A stretch of 27,665 nt of DNA from an uncultured Sutterella sp. (GCA_900545335.1 UQYP01000015.1:1-27665); one strand, 5' to 3'; positions 15,474 through 23,157 are shown, numbered from the stretch's first letter. Notes: a model not told the origin generated them from the sequence alone. A program made the numbers and translations.

Positions 15474-15483
15474 TTGTCGACAA
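15474..15483. promoter_or_regulatory. Palindromic operator candidate TTGTCGACAA in the GntR/Dcu divergent gap
   Basis: This is an exact copy of the palindrome at 3719-3728, again followed by AT. It lies about 70 bp upstream of the regulator -10 and about 140 bp upstream of the carrier's predicted promoter. Its presence between a GntR gene and its neighbour is the usual place for an autoregulatory site. Confidence 0.65.
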
Positions 15484-15534
15484 ATTAGTAATTTCCCGAT
15501 GCTCTATTTTGAATAATTTACAGGATAAAAAACC

Positions 15535-15579
15535 GGTAACCGCTTGAAAATTGGGGAAATATTCAACAATTTGGTTACC
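15535..15579. promoter_or_regulatory. Inverted repeat GGTAACC...GGTTACC upstream of the second carrier
   Basis: Perfect 7-bp arms (15535-15541 and 15573-15579) enclose a 31-bp AT-rich centre that has a smaller AAATTG/CAATTT repeat nested in it. The arms are about three helical turns apart and lie 40-85 bp upstream of the predicted -35. This could be a second regulator site or a looping pair; nothing in the window identifies the protein. Confidence 0.4.
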
Positions 15580-15620
15580 AATTCCAGATATTGTTGATAT
15601 TTGTTGAAAAATTTGAAAGT

Positions 15621-15649
15621 TTGAAAATCACGAAAAAGGCGCATACGAT
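15621..15649 (+). promoter_or_regulatory. Sigma-70 promoter of the second divergent Dcu carrier
   Basis: TTGAAA (15621-15626) and TACGAT (15644-15649) are separated by exactly 17 bp, giving a leader of about 60 nt before ATG 15714. The rest of the 351-bp gap 15363-15713 is AT-rich regulatory DNA without a gene. Confidence 0.6.
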
Positions 15650-15713
15650 TAGCCGCAAATACGGTGGAGTCTGTTTGCGCTCCTCTCTTTAGTCTATTTC
15701 CAAGGAAAATAAA

Positions 15714-17048
15714 ATGGTTGATGTCCAATTTTGGCTCCAACTTGCCGTTGTCTTAGTCTGCTTGGCTGTCGGCGGCCGCTTCGGCGGTGTAGGGTTGGGC
15801 GCTGCTGGCGGTTTCGGCGTCAGTATTCTCGTTCTGGGTTTTGGGATGCAACCGGGCTCTCCTCCCGTTTCAGTCCTTTTGATTATTACCGCGGTAATTG
15901 CCTGTACGAGCGTTTTACAAGGCTCGGGCGGTCTGGATTATTTGGTCGGTTTAGCCGAAAAACTGCTTCGTAAATGGCCTCGTGCAATTAATTTTGTCGG
16001 CCCGGTCGTTTGTTCTATTTTCGTTATTTTCGTGGGTACCGCCTACGTGGCCTTTGCCGTTTATCCGGTGGTGGCTGAAGTGGCGGCGTCTCAGAAAATC
16101 CGCCCCGAAAGAGCGGTTTCGGCTTCTGTGATTTGCGCCGGCATCGGTGTGATGGCAAGCCCCATGAGTGCCGCTATGGCCGCCATGGTCGGCATTATGT
16201 CTGCCTACGGTTACACCCTGCTTGATATCTTAAGTGTCTCGGTTCCGACATACTTTATCGCGGTGTTGGCCGCTTGCCTGTCGGTTAACTGGCGCGGCTG
16301 CGAACTTGAAAAAGATCCTGAATTCCTGCACCGTGTGCAAACCGGTCAATATACCGAACTGCAGGTTGCTCATACCGATCGTATTTATAAAGAACCCAGC
16401 AAGGGTGCAAAGATCGGCGTTTTGATCTTTGCTATCGGTATTCTGACTTCCATTACGATCGGCTCTTCCGAAACCTTGCGTCCGTCTTGGGAAATCGCAG
16501 GCAAGATCAGCCAACTGCCGATTCCGTCTTTGATCCAAATGGTGATGTTAGCCACAGCCCTTGTGATCATCGTCGTGTGCAAAGTTCCGAGTGACAAATT
16601 TGCCTCCGGCTCCGTTTTCCGCTCCGGTTTAATCGGTGTGGTGGGCGTTTTTGGTATCTCGTGGCTCACCGGTACATTCTTTGATACTCACAAAGACGTA
16701 TTCGTTCACTACTTCTCGGATATCGCAAGCTCCTCTCCGATCCTCTTCTGTGTCGTGTGCTTCTGCTTTAGCTCTGTGATCTTCTCTCCGACAGTCAGTA
16801 CAACGATTTTGATGCCGATCGGCCTTGCACTGGGTTTAAGCCCGCAGCTTTTGGTCGGTATTTGGGCTTCCTGCTACGGTGACTTTGTGATTCCGGGCGG
16901 CGCTCAAATCGGTTGTACAGCCTTTGACCGTACGGGCACAACGCGCTTGGGCAGCTTTGTGTTTAACCACAGCTATATGCGGCCAGGCTTAGCTTTCGTT
17001 GTTGCCGGTACTGCCGCCGGTTGGTTCATCTCTCAAGTTATGCTCTAA
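15714..17048 (+). CDS. Dcu-family C4-dicarboxylate-type carrier, divergent subgroup (copy 2)
   Basis: This 444-residue inner-membrane carrier is clearly a paralogue of the one at 5249: same length, near-identical opening (GGRFGGVGLGAAGG, GVSILVLGFG), and the same altered signatures GTAYVAFAVYP and IPGGAQIGCTAFDRTGTTRLG where DcuA/DcuB have GTGH/N and PTYP. It is more distant from the DcuB at 17397. It stands alone in its transcription unit, with AAGGAAA before the ATG, its own promoter and a strong terminator. The divergent GntR regulator and the shared operator suggest that it serves the same substrate, or a counter-substrate, as copy 1. Whether it takes fumarate/succinate or an amino dicarboxylate is not decidable here. 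Confidence 0.88.
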   Translation: MVDVQFWLQLAVVLVCLAVGGRFGGVGLGAAGGFGVSILVLGFGMQPGSPPVSVLLIITAVIACTSVLQGSGGLDYLVGLAEKLLRKWPRAINFVGPVVCSIFVIFVGTAYVAFAVYPVVAEVAASQKIRPERAVSASVICAGIGVMASPMSAAMAAMVGIMSAYGYTLLDILSVSVPTYFIAVLAACLSVNWRGCELEKDPEFLHRVQTGQYTELQVAHTDRIYKEPSKGAKIGVLIFAIGILTSITIGSSETLRPSWEIAGKISQLPIPSLIQMVMLATALVIIVVCKVPSDKFASGSVFRSGLIGVVGVFGISWLTGTFFDTHKDVFVHYFSDIASSSPILFCVVCFCFSSVIFSPTVSTTILMPIGLALGLSPQLLVGIWASCYGDFVIPGGAQIGCTAFDRTGTTRLGSFVFNHSYMRPGLAFVVAGTAAGWFISQVML

Positions 17049-17065
17049 AAATCAAAAACTTGGGC

Positions 17066-17096
17066 AAAAAAGCGAGGCATCAGCCTCGCTTTTTTA
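17066..17096 (+). terminator. Strong Rho-independent terminator after carrier copy 2
   Basis: GCGAGGC (17072-17078) pairs with GCCTCGC (17083-17089) around ATCA, with an A-run before and six T after. It separates the regulated carrier from dcuB. Confidence 0.9.
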
Positions 17097-17396
17097 ATTT
17101 TGAGAATGATCTCTTTTAGTATTCAGGCAGAACCCTAATATCAAGATTGTACTATTTTATGGTTTTTTGGCCTTTACTAAGAATAAATACCTACCTACTT
17201 TGTAAAAATTTAAGGGTTTTCACTAACAACTTTTGATCACTTTTGTTAAGACCGTGCTAATCACACGTCTTAGCTCAAAAACAAAACTTTGCCCTCAAGC
17301 ACAACAAGAGTGACATGTGTGAAAATTTCGGTGCTTAGAAAAGGTTGCGTACTCGCAGCCTCTTCTATTGTTATAAAGAAATAAAGGAAACTTACC
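17097..17396 (+). promoter_or_regulatory. Long upstream region of dcuB with leader hairpin
   Basis: This 300-bp gene-free stretch precedes dcuB. A stem-loop GGTTGCG/CGCAGCC (17343-17360) with a TACT loop lies in the probable leader, 37 bp before the ATG. The 12-mer TTTTGATCACTT at 17231-17242 recurs at 20841-20852 before pflB. I see no full FNR box (TTGAT-N4-ATCAA) or full CRP box, although dcuB is under both in E. coli. No single promoter stands out. Confidence 0.4.
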
Positions 17397-18734
17397 ATGA
17401 TTGGTTTAGACTTTTGGCTACAACTGTTAGTTGTGCTTTTCTGCTTGTTCTATGGCGCTCGCAAGGGCGGCATGGCATTGGGTTTGTTGGGCGGCATCGG
17501 CTTGCTCGTCTTGGTTTTCGGCTTCGGCTTAAAACCCGGTAAACCCCCGGTCGATGTGATGTTGACCATTTTGGCCGTGGTCTGCGGTTCTGCTACTTTG
17601 CAGTCTGCCGGCGGCCTGGATTGCTTGCTTCAAATCGCTGAAAAGATTTTGCGCCGCAATCCCCGTTACGTCTGCTTCCTCGCTCCGTACGTCTGCTGGT
17701 TCCTGACCGTTTTGTGCGGTACCGGTCACGTCGTTTACACGATGTTGCCGATTATTTACGACGTTGCTATCAAGAACAACATCCGTCCGGAACGTCCGTT
17801 GGCCGGTTCTACGATTGCTTCCCAAATGGGTGTGATCTGCTCTCCGGCTGCTGTGGCAACGGCTTCTACGATTGCCATGTTGGAAGGCTACACCATCAAT
17901 GGTCAGCCCTTCGGTTTCGTTGACCTCTTCTCCATCACCATCCCTGGCGGTATCGTCGGTGTGTTTGCCGTGGGCCTCTTCTCCTGGTTCCGTGGTAAGG
18001 ATTTGGACAAGGATCCGGAATTCCAAAAATTGATTTCCGATCCGGAAATGAAGGAATACGTCTACGGTGAAACGGCTACCTTGATCGGTCGCAAGTTCTC
18101 CAAGAAGCAATGGCTCTCTCTGTACCTCTTCTTGGGTGTGGTGGTTATCGTTGCTATTCTCGGTATGTTCCCGCAATTGCGTCCGAAAGGCTTGTCCATG
18201 ACGCTGGCTATTCAAATGTTCATGTTGATCGCCGGTGCTTTGATGGTCATCTTCTGCGACGTTAAGGCCTCTGACGTGGCTAAGAACAGCGTGTTCCGCT
18301 CCGGTGCCGTGGCTGTCGTGGCCGTGTACGGTGTGGCTTGGATGGCCGATACGATGATCGCTGCTCACTTGGCTGACTTGAAGAACGCTTTGGTGGGTTA
18401 CGTGAACCAATACCCGTGGACATACGCCATCGTGTTGCTCTTGGTTTCCAAGTTCGTGAACTCTCAGGCTGCCGCTTTGGCCCTTATTGTTCCGGCCGCT
18501 TTGGGTGTCGGTGTCTCCCCCGGCATCATCGTGGCATTCTCTGCCGCTTGCTACGGCTACTACATTCTGCCGACCTACCCGTCCGACTTGGCCGCTATTC
18601 AATTCGACCGCGCCGGTACGACAAAGATTGGCCGCTTCGTGATCAATCACTCCTTCATTCTCCCCGGTTTGACTGGTGTGATCGTTGCCTCCATCACGGG
18701 TTGGTTGCTCGCTGCTATGTACGGTTTCGTTTAA
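17397..18734 (+). CDS. dcuB: Anaerobic C4-dicarboxylate transporter DcuB
   Basis: DcuB imports fumarate or malate and exports succinate across the inner membrane during fumarate respiration. The 445-residue sequence is close to E. coli DcuB throughout: LFYGARKGGMALGLLGGIGL near the N-terminus, LQSAGGLDCLLQIAEKILRRNP, CGTGHVVYTMLPIIYDVAIK, and the late LPTYPSDLAAIQFDRAGTTKIG. So it has the orthodox GTGH and PTYP motifs that the two paralogues lack. Codons are strongly biased (TTG and CTC for Leu, few rare codons), which suggests high expression. AAAGGAAA precedes the ATG. The next gene is a class I fumarase, the same pairing as dcuB-fumB in E. coli, but a terminator lies between them. Confidence 0.93.
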   Translation: MIGLDFWLQLLVVLFCLFYGARKGGMALGLLGGIGLLVLVFGFGLKPGKPPVDVMLTILAVVCGSATLQSAGGLDCLLQIAEKILRRNPRYVCFLAPYVCWFLTVLCGTGHVVYTMLPIIYDVAIKNNIRPERPLAGSTIASQMGVICSPAAVATASTIAMLEGYTINGQPFGFVDLFSITIPGGIVGVFAVGLFSWFRGKDLDKDPEFQKLISDPEMKEYVYGETATLIGRKFSKKQWLSLYLFLGVVVIVAILGMFPQLRPKGLSMTLAIQMFMLIAGALMVIFCDVKASDVAKNSVFRSGAVAVVAVYGVAWMADTMIAAHLADLKNALVGYVNQYPWTYAIVLLLVSKFVNSQAAALALIVPAALGVGVSPGIIVAFSAACYGYYILPTYPSDLAAIQFDRAGTTKIGRFVINHSFILPGLTGVIVASITGWLLAAMYGFV

Positions 18735-18770
18735 TCGATAACCCTATTGCGAGTATCTAGCAAATGAAAT

Positions 18771-18813
18771 ACGGCAGGTAGTTGAATCCTTCAATTACTT
18801 GCCGTTTTCTTTG
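18771..18813 (+). terminator. Terminator between dcuB and fumarase
   Basis: ACGGCAGGTA with TTGAA (18771-18785) pairs with TTCAATTACTTGCCGT (18790-18805) through a nearly perfect stem, followed by TTTCTTT. If partly leaky it would still let dcuB and the fumarase be co-transcribed. Confidence 0.8.
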
Positions 18814-18897
18814 AATAAAACACAAACAAAGTCACTTCTCGGTAACCCCTTTTTCCCGACAGTGGCAGATAAGAAAAAATGTTAAGGAGATTTCAAA

Positions 18898-20547
18898 ATG
18901 GCTGAAGCTGTTGAATTCAAATACGCTCCGATGTTCCAACTCGGTAAAGACGACACGGAATACTATCTTTTGACCAAGGATTACGTCTCTGAAGGCGAAT
19001 TTGAAGGTCACAAAATTTTGAAAGTTCAACCCGAAGCATTGACCCTGCTTGCCAAGCAAGCTTTCCATGACACAAACTTCATGCTTCGTCGCTCTCACAA
19101 TGAACAAGTTGCCAAGATTCTGAAAGACCCGGAAGCAACCGACAATGACAAATATGTTGCACTGTCTTTCCTGCGCAATGCCGAAGTGGCCGCCAAAGGT
19201 GAATTGCCTTTCTGCCAGGACACAGGTACGGCAATCATTCACGGTGAAAAGGGCCAAGCCGTTTGGACGGGTTTCTGCGATGAAGAAGCGCTTTCTTTAG
19301 GCGTTTTCCAAACCTACACAACCGACAGCCTGCGTTACTCTCAAAACGCTCCGCTGTCTATGTACGAAGAAAAGAACACGAAGTGCAATCTCCCGGCTCA
19401 AATTGACATTGAAGCCGTTGAAGGCGGTGAATACAACTTCCTGTGCGTCGTCAAAGGCGGCGGTTCTGCCAACAAGAGCTACCTCTTCCAGGAAACAAAA
19501 GCCATTTTGAATCCGAAGACACTCGTGCCCTACCTCATCGAAAAGATGAAGACTTTGGGTACGGCTGCCTGCCCTCCCTATCACATCGCTTTCGTGATCG
19601 GCGGCACTTCTGCTGAAAAGACCATGTTGACGGTGAAGTTGGCTTCTACGCACTTCTACGACAACCTCCCCACCACGGGTGACGAAACGGGCCGTGCTTT
19701 CCGTGACCTCGAACTCGAAAAAACGTTGCTTGAGGCTGCACAAAACATCGGCTTAGGCGCTCAATTCGGCGGCAAATACATGGCTCACGACGTCCGCGTG
19801 ATCCGCCTGCCTCGCCACGGTGCAAGCTGCCCGGTCGGCATGGGCGTGAGCTGCTCGGCTGACCGCAACATCAAAGCCAAGATCAATAAGGACGGCGTCT
19901 GGATTGAAAAACTCGACTCCAACCCCGGTGAATTGATTCCTGAAGAATTCCGCAAAGCCGGTGAAGGCACTACGATCAAGATTGATCTGAACCAACCGAT
20001 GAGCGAAGTCTGCAAGGAACTGTCCAAATACCCGGTCTCTACCCGCGTTTCTTTGACGGGTACGATCATTGTGGCTCGCGATATTGCGCACGCCCGCATG
20101 AAAGAGTTGCTTGACAGCGGTAAAGATCTGCCCCAATACATCAAGGATCACCCGGTGCTCTACGCAGGTCCCGCTAAGACTCCGGAAGGCCATCCCTGCG
20201 GTTCTATGGGCCCGACAACGGCTAACCGCATGGATCCTTATGTGGATCTCTTCCAAAGCCACGGCGGCTCCATGGTCATGATTGCCAAGGGCAATCGTAC
20301 CCAAGTGGTCACCGATGCCTGTAAGAAACACGGCGGCTTCTACCTCGGTACGATCGGCGGTATTGCTGCTGTTCTTTCCGAAAGCTCCATTAAGAGCATC
20401 GAATGCATCGAATGGCCTGAACTCGGCATGGAAGCTGTCTACAAGATTGAAGTTGAAGACTTCCCGGCCTTCATTTTGGTCGATGACAAGGGAAATGATT
20501 TCTTCAAGCAAATCAAACCCCGCTGCTCAATTAAGTGTGAAAAATAA
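18898..20547 (+). CDS. fumA: Fumarate hydratase, class I (iron-sulfur, FumA/FumB type)
   Basis: This enzyme interconverts malate and fumarate with a [4Fe-4S] cluster and is the form used by anaerobes. The 549-residue protein is full-length. The cluster ligands seen in E. coli FumA (C105, C224, C318) have direct counterparts at C106 (PFCQDTGT), C225 (GTAACPPYHI) and C319 (GVSCSADRN). The C-terminal beta domain carries CGSMGPTTANRMD, then HGGSMVMIAKGNR and GGFYLGTIGG. AAGGAGA precedes the ATG. The neighbouring DcuB suggests the anaerobic direction, malate to fumarate, making the electron acceptor for fumarate reductase (not in this window). The symbol is by family; fumB would do equally. Confidence 0.93.
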   Translation: MAEAVEFKYAPMFQLGKDDTEYYLLTKDYVSEGEFEGHKILKVQPEALTLLAKQAFHDTNFMLRRSHNEQVAKILKDPEATDNDKYVALSFLRNAEVAAKGELPFCQDTGTAIIHGEKGQAVWTGFCDEEALSLGVFQTYTTDSLRYSQNAPLSMYEEKNTKCNLPAQIDIEAVEGGEYNFLCVVKGGGSANKSYLFQETKAILNPKTLVPYLIEKMKTLGTAACPPYHIAFVIGGTSAEKTMLTVKLASTHFYDNLPTTGDETGRAFRDLELEKTLLEAAQNIGLGAQFGGKYMAHDVRVIRLPRHGASCPVGMGVSCSADRNIKAKINKDGVWIEKLDSNPGELIPEEFRKAGEGTTIKIDLNQPMSEVCKELSKYPVSTRVSLTGTIIVARDIAHARMKELLDSGKDLPQYIKDHPVLYAGPAKTPEGHPCGSMGPTTANRMDPYVDLFQSHGGSMVMIAKGNRTQVVTDACKKHGGFYLGTIGGIAAVLSESSIKSIECIEWPELGMEAVYKIEVEDFPAFILVDDKGNDFFKQIKPRCSIKCEK

Positions 20548-20579
20548 TCTGTCTTAATTTCAATTAAGCACTAACACAC

Positions 20580-20616
20580 AAAAAGCCGGATCTGTAGCAA
20601 ACAGGTTCGGCTTTTT
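20580..20616 (+). terminator. Terminator after fumarase
   Basis: AAAAAGCCG (20580-20588) pairs with CGGCTTTTT (20608-20616), with an inner TCTGT/ACAG stem and a T-run. The flanking A and T runs make it potentially bidirectional. Confidence 0.85.
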
Positions 20617-20646
20617 CTTTGAAAAATCTAGGTTTTTACTCCTTGA

Positions 20647-20677
20647 CCGATAGAACAAATATTTCCCGCCGATAGAA
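20647..20677. promoter_or_regulatory. Direct repeat CCGATAGAA, 22 bp apart, upstream of pflB
   Basis: CCGATAGAA occurs at 20647-20655 and again at 20669-20677. The start-to-start distance is 22 bp, two helical turns, so a protein could contact both on one DNA face. It lies about 50-80 bp upstream of the pflB promoter -35, an activator-like position. The binding protein is unknown. Confidence 0.45.
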
Positions 20678-20724
20678 ATTAACCTACTTTTACACAGTCT
20701 GTCATTTTCATATCCGAAATACCA

Positions 20725-20753
20725 TTGACAGGGCAAAATAAGGCAAGAATAAT
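20725..20753 (+). promoter_or_regulatory. Near-consensus sigma-70 promoter of pflB-pflA
   Basis: A perfect TTGACA (20725-20730) is followed after exactly 17 bp by AATAAT (20748-20753), one mismatch from TATAAT. The leader of about 100 nt contains two small hairpins, GACTTT/AAAGTC (20778-20793) and GCGCTT/AAGCGC (20809-20826). It is the best promoter in the window and fits a highly expressed fermentation enzyme. Confidence 0.75.
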
Positions 20754-20862
20754 AGAGCTGTAAAAAAGATTTCGCGCGACTTTAAGAAAAGTCCGTCAGT
20801 ACTTGTGTGCGCTTCATTAAAAGCGCGAGAACAGAATATTTTTTGATCACTTGGAGCTAAAT

Positions 20863-23109
20863 ATGAAAACCGAATGGAGAGGTTTTAAGGGTACTCATTG
20901 GGTTGATGAAGTTGATGTTCGTGACTTCGTCCAAAACAACTACACTCCCTATGACGGCGATGATTCGTTCCTGCAGCCGCCCACAGAGGCGACCTCCAAG
21001 CTTTGGGATATCCTGCAAGGCTTACAGAAAGAAGAGCGAGCCAAGGGTGGTGTTTTGGATATGGAAACTGAAGTGGTTTCCGGCATCACGGCTTACAAGG
21101 CTGCCTATATGGGTGAAGGCACCAAAGACCTTGAAAAGGTTGTCGGTCTTCAAACCGATAAGCCCTTAAAACGTGCTTTTATGCCCTTTGGCGGCATTAA
21201 GATGGCTGAACAGGCCTGTGAAACTTATGGCTATAAGCCCAATCCCAAGTTCCACAAGATTTTTACCGAATACCATAAGACCCATAACCAAGGGGTCTAT
21301 GATGCCTATACGCCTGAGATGCGTCTGGCTCGTAAAAATAAGATTATTACCGGTTTGCCGGATACGTACGGCCGCGGTCGTATCGTCGGTGACTATCGCC
21401 GCGTTGCCCTCTACGGCATTGACTTCCTGATCGCTAAGAAAAAGGAAGACATGGCCCATTGCGGCTGCGGCATCATGACCGATGACATTATCCGTCAGCG
21501 CGAAGAAATCACCGATCAGATCCGCGCCCTCATGCAAATGAAGGAAATGGCTGCGGACTACGGCTTTGACATTTCCGGTCCGGCCAAAAACGCCAGAGAA
21601 GCTGTGCAGTGGCTCTACTTCGGCTATTTAGCTGCCATTAAAACCCAAAATGGCGCCGCCATGTCCGTCGGCCGTATCTCCACCTTCCTGGATATTTATA
21701 TTCAGCGCGATTTGGCAGAAGGCACTTTGACGGAATCCGAAGCCCAGGAATTAATCGACCACCTTGTGTTGAAGTTCCGCATGGTGAAGTTCGCCCGTAT
21801 TCCGTCCTACAACCAACTTTTCTCCGGAGACCCCGTGTGGGCTACGCTTGAAGTTGCCGGTCTCGGTATGGACGGGCGCTCCATGGTCACCAAAAATGAC
21901 TTCCGCTTCCTGCATACGCTTGAAAATATGGGGCCGTCTCCTGAACCGAACCTCACGATTCTTTACACGCGGCACTTGCCCAAAGCTTTCCGCGACTATG
22001 CAGCCAAGATCTCCATCAACACATCTTCAGTTCAATACGAAAACGACGATGTGATGCGTCCGATCTGGGGCGATGACTACTCGATCTGTTGCTGCGTTTC
22101 GGCCACCGAAACCGGTAAAGAAATGCAGTTCTTCGGCGCCCGTGCAAACTTAGCCAAGTGCATGCTCTACGCAATCAATGGCGGCGTTGACGAACAAACC
22201 TTCATGCAGGTGGGGCCCGAACTGCGTCCGATTACCTCCGAGTATCTTGACTACGATGAGGTGATGGAACGCTTTGACAAGATGATGGATTGGTTGGCCG
22301 GTCTTTACGTCAACACCCTCAACCTTATCCATTACATGCACGATAAGTACTACTACGAAGCCGCAGAATTGGCTTTGATTGACACGGACGTTCGCCGCAC
22401 CTTTGCTACCGGTATTGCAGGCTTCTCTCACGTCGTTGACTCGCTTTGTGCCATTAAGTACGCCAAGGTGAAGACCGTTCGCAACGAACAGGGTGTTGTC
22501 ATCGGCTATGAAACCGAAGGCGATTTCCCGCGTTACGGCAATGACGATGACCGTGCCGATACGATTGCAGTGTGGCTCTTGAAGACCTTCATGAAGAAGC
22601 TTCGCAAGTTCCATACTTATCGCAATTCAGAGCCCACCACGTCCATTTTGACGATTACCTCCAACGTGGTGTACGGAAAGGCTACCGGCGACTTGCCCGA
22701 CGGCCGTAAGTCAGGTGAGCCGCTCTCTCCGGGCGCAAATCCCAGCTACGGTGCCGAGCAAACCGGTCTTCTGGCTTCCTTGAATTCTGTGGCGAAGCTG
22801 CCGTATGAATATGCTTTGGACGGCATTTCCAATACGCAGACCATCAGTCCCGATGCTTTGGGCCACTCGCTTGAAGAACGGGTCAACAACCTGGTTCGTG
22901 TGATGGACGGCTATTTTGCCCGCGGTGCTCACCACCTCAATGTCAATATTTTCGGTACCGAAAAATTGATTGATGCAATGGAACACCCCGAAAAACCGGA
23001 GTACGCTAATTTCACCATTCGTGTTTCTGGTTATGCGGTTAAGTTCATCGACCTTACCCGTGAACAGCAGCTCGACGTGATTTCGCGTACCTGCCACAAA
23101 TCAATGTAA
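20863..23109 (+). CDS. pflB: Pyruvate formate-lyase (formate C-acetyltransferase), glycyl radical enzyme
   Basis: PflB converts pyruvate and CoA to acetyl-CoA and formate by radical chemistry in the anaerobic cytoplasm. The 748-residue protein matches E. coli PflB along its length. The active-site cysteine pair corresponds to C410-C411 within SICCCVSATETGKEMQFFG, and a third cysteine, C409, precedes it where E. coli has Ala. The glycyl radical loop RVSGYAVKF places the radical at G723, 25 residues from the C-terminus as in E. coli. I chose ATG 20863, preceded by GGAG at 7-8 bp spacing, not the in-frame TTG at 20851. The activase gene follows 72 bp later in the same unit. Formate could serve as electron donor to fumarate. 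Confidence 0.95.
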   Translation: MKTEWRGFKGTHWVDEVDVRDFVQNNYTPYDGDDSFLQPPTEATSKLWDILQGLQKEERAKGGVLDMETEVVSGITAYKAAYMGEGTKDLEKVVGLQTDKPLKRAFMPFGGIKMAEQACETYGYKPNPKFHKIFTEYHKTHNQGVYDAYTPEMRLARKNKIITGLPDTYGRGRIVGDYRRVALYGIDFLIAKKKEDMAHCGCGIMTDDIIRQREEITDQIRALMQMKEMAADYGFDISGPAKNAREAVQWLYFGYLAAIKTQNGAAMSVGRISTFLDIYIQRDLAEGTLTESEAQELIDHLVLKFRMVKFARIPSYNQLFSGDPVWATLEVAGLGMDGRSMVTKNDFRFLHTLENMGPSPEPNLTILYTRHLPKAFRDYAAKISINTSSVQYENDDVMRPIWGDDYSICCCVSATETGKEMQFFGARANLAKCMLYAINGGVDEQTFMQVGPELRPITSEYLDYDEVMERFDKMMDWLAGLYVNTLNLIHYMHDKYYYEAAELALIDTDVRRTFATGIAGFSHVVDSLCAIKYAKVKTVRNEQGVVIGYETEGDFPRYGNDDDRADTIAVWLLKTFMKKLRKFHTYRNSEPTTSILTITSNVVYGKATGDLPDGRKSGEPLSPGANPSYGAEQTGLLASLNSVAKLPYEYALDGISNTQTISPDALGHSLEERVNNLVRVMDGYFARGAHHLNVNIFGTEKLIDAMEHPEKPEYANFTIRVSGYAVKFIDLTREQQLDVISRTCHKSM

Positions 23110-23124
23110 TTGACTGACTGCACG

Positions 23125-23157
23125 CGCCTTCGATTGTCTTTTAAGGCATCGAAGGCG
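23125..23157 (+). other. Hairpin in the pflB-pflA gap, possible attenuator
   Basis: CGCCTTCGAT (23125-23134) pairs perfectly with ATCGAAGGCG (23148-23157) around 13 nt, and GTGTCATTTTT follows. It looks like a partial terminator or a 3'-end stabiliser that would leave much pflB mRNA and little pflA mRNA, matching the catalytic need for activase. Confidence 0.6.

Noticed and set aside
17220..17340. FNR and CRP boxes upstream of dcuB
   Set aside because: Only half sites are visible (TTGAT without ATCAA; TCACA without TGTGA at the right spacing).
17529..18650. A 373-codon open frame antisense to dcuB
   Set aside because: Its composition is Arg/His/Gln/Asp-rich without hydrophobic core or motifs, it mirrors the biased codons of dcuB, and it has no ribosome site. 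It is an antisense shadow.
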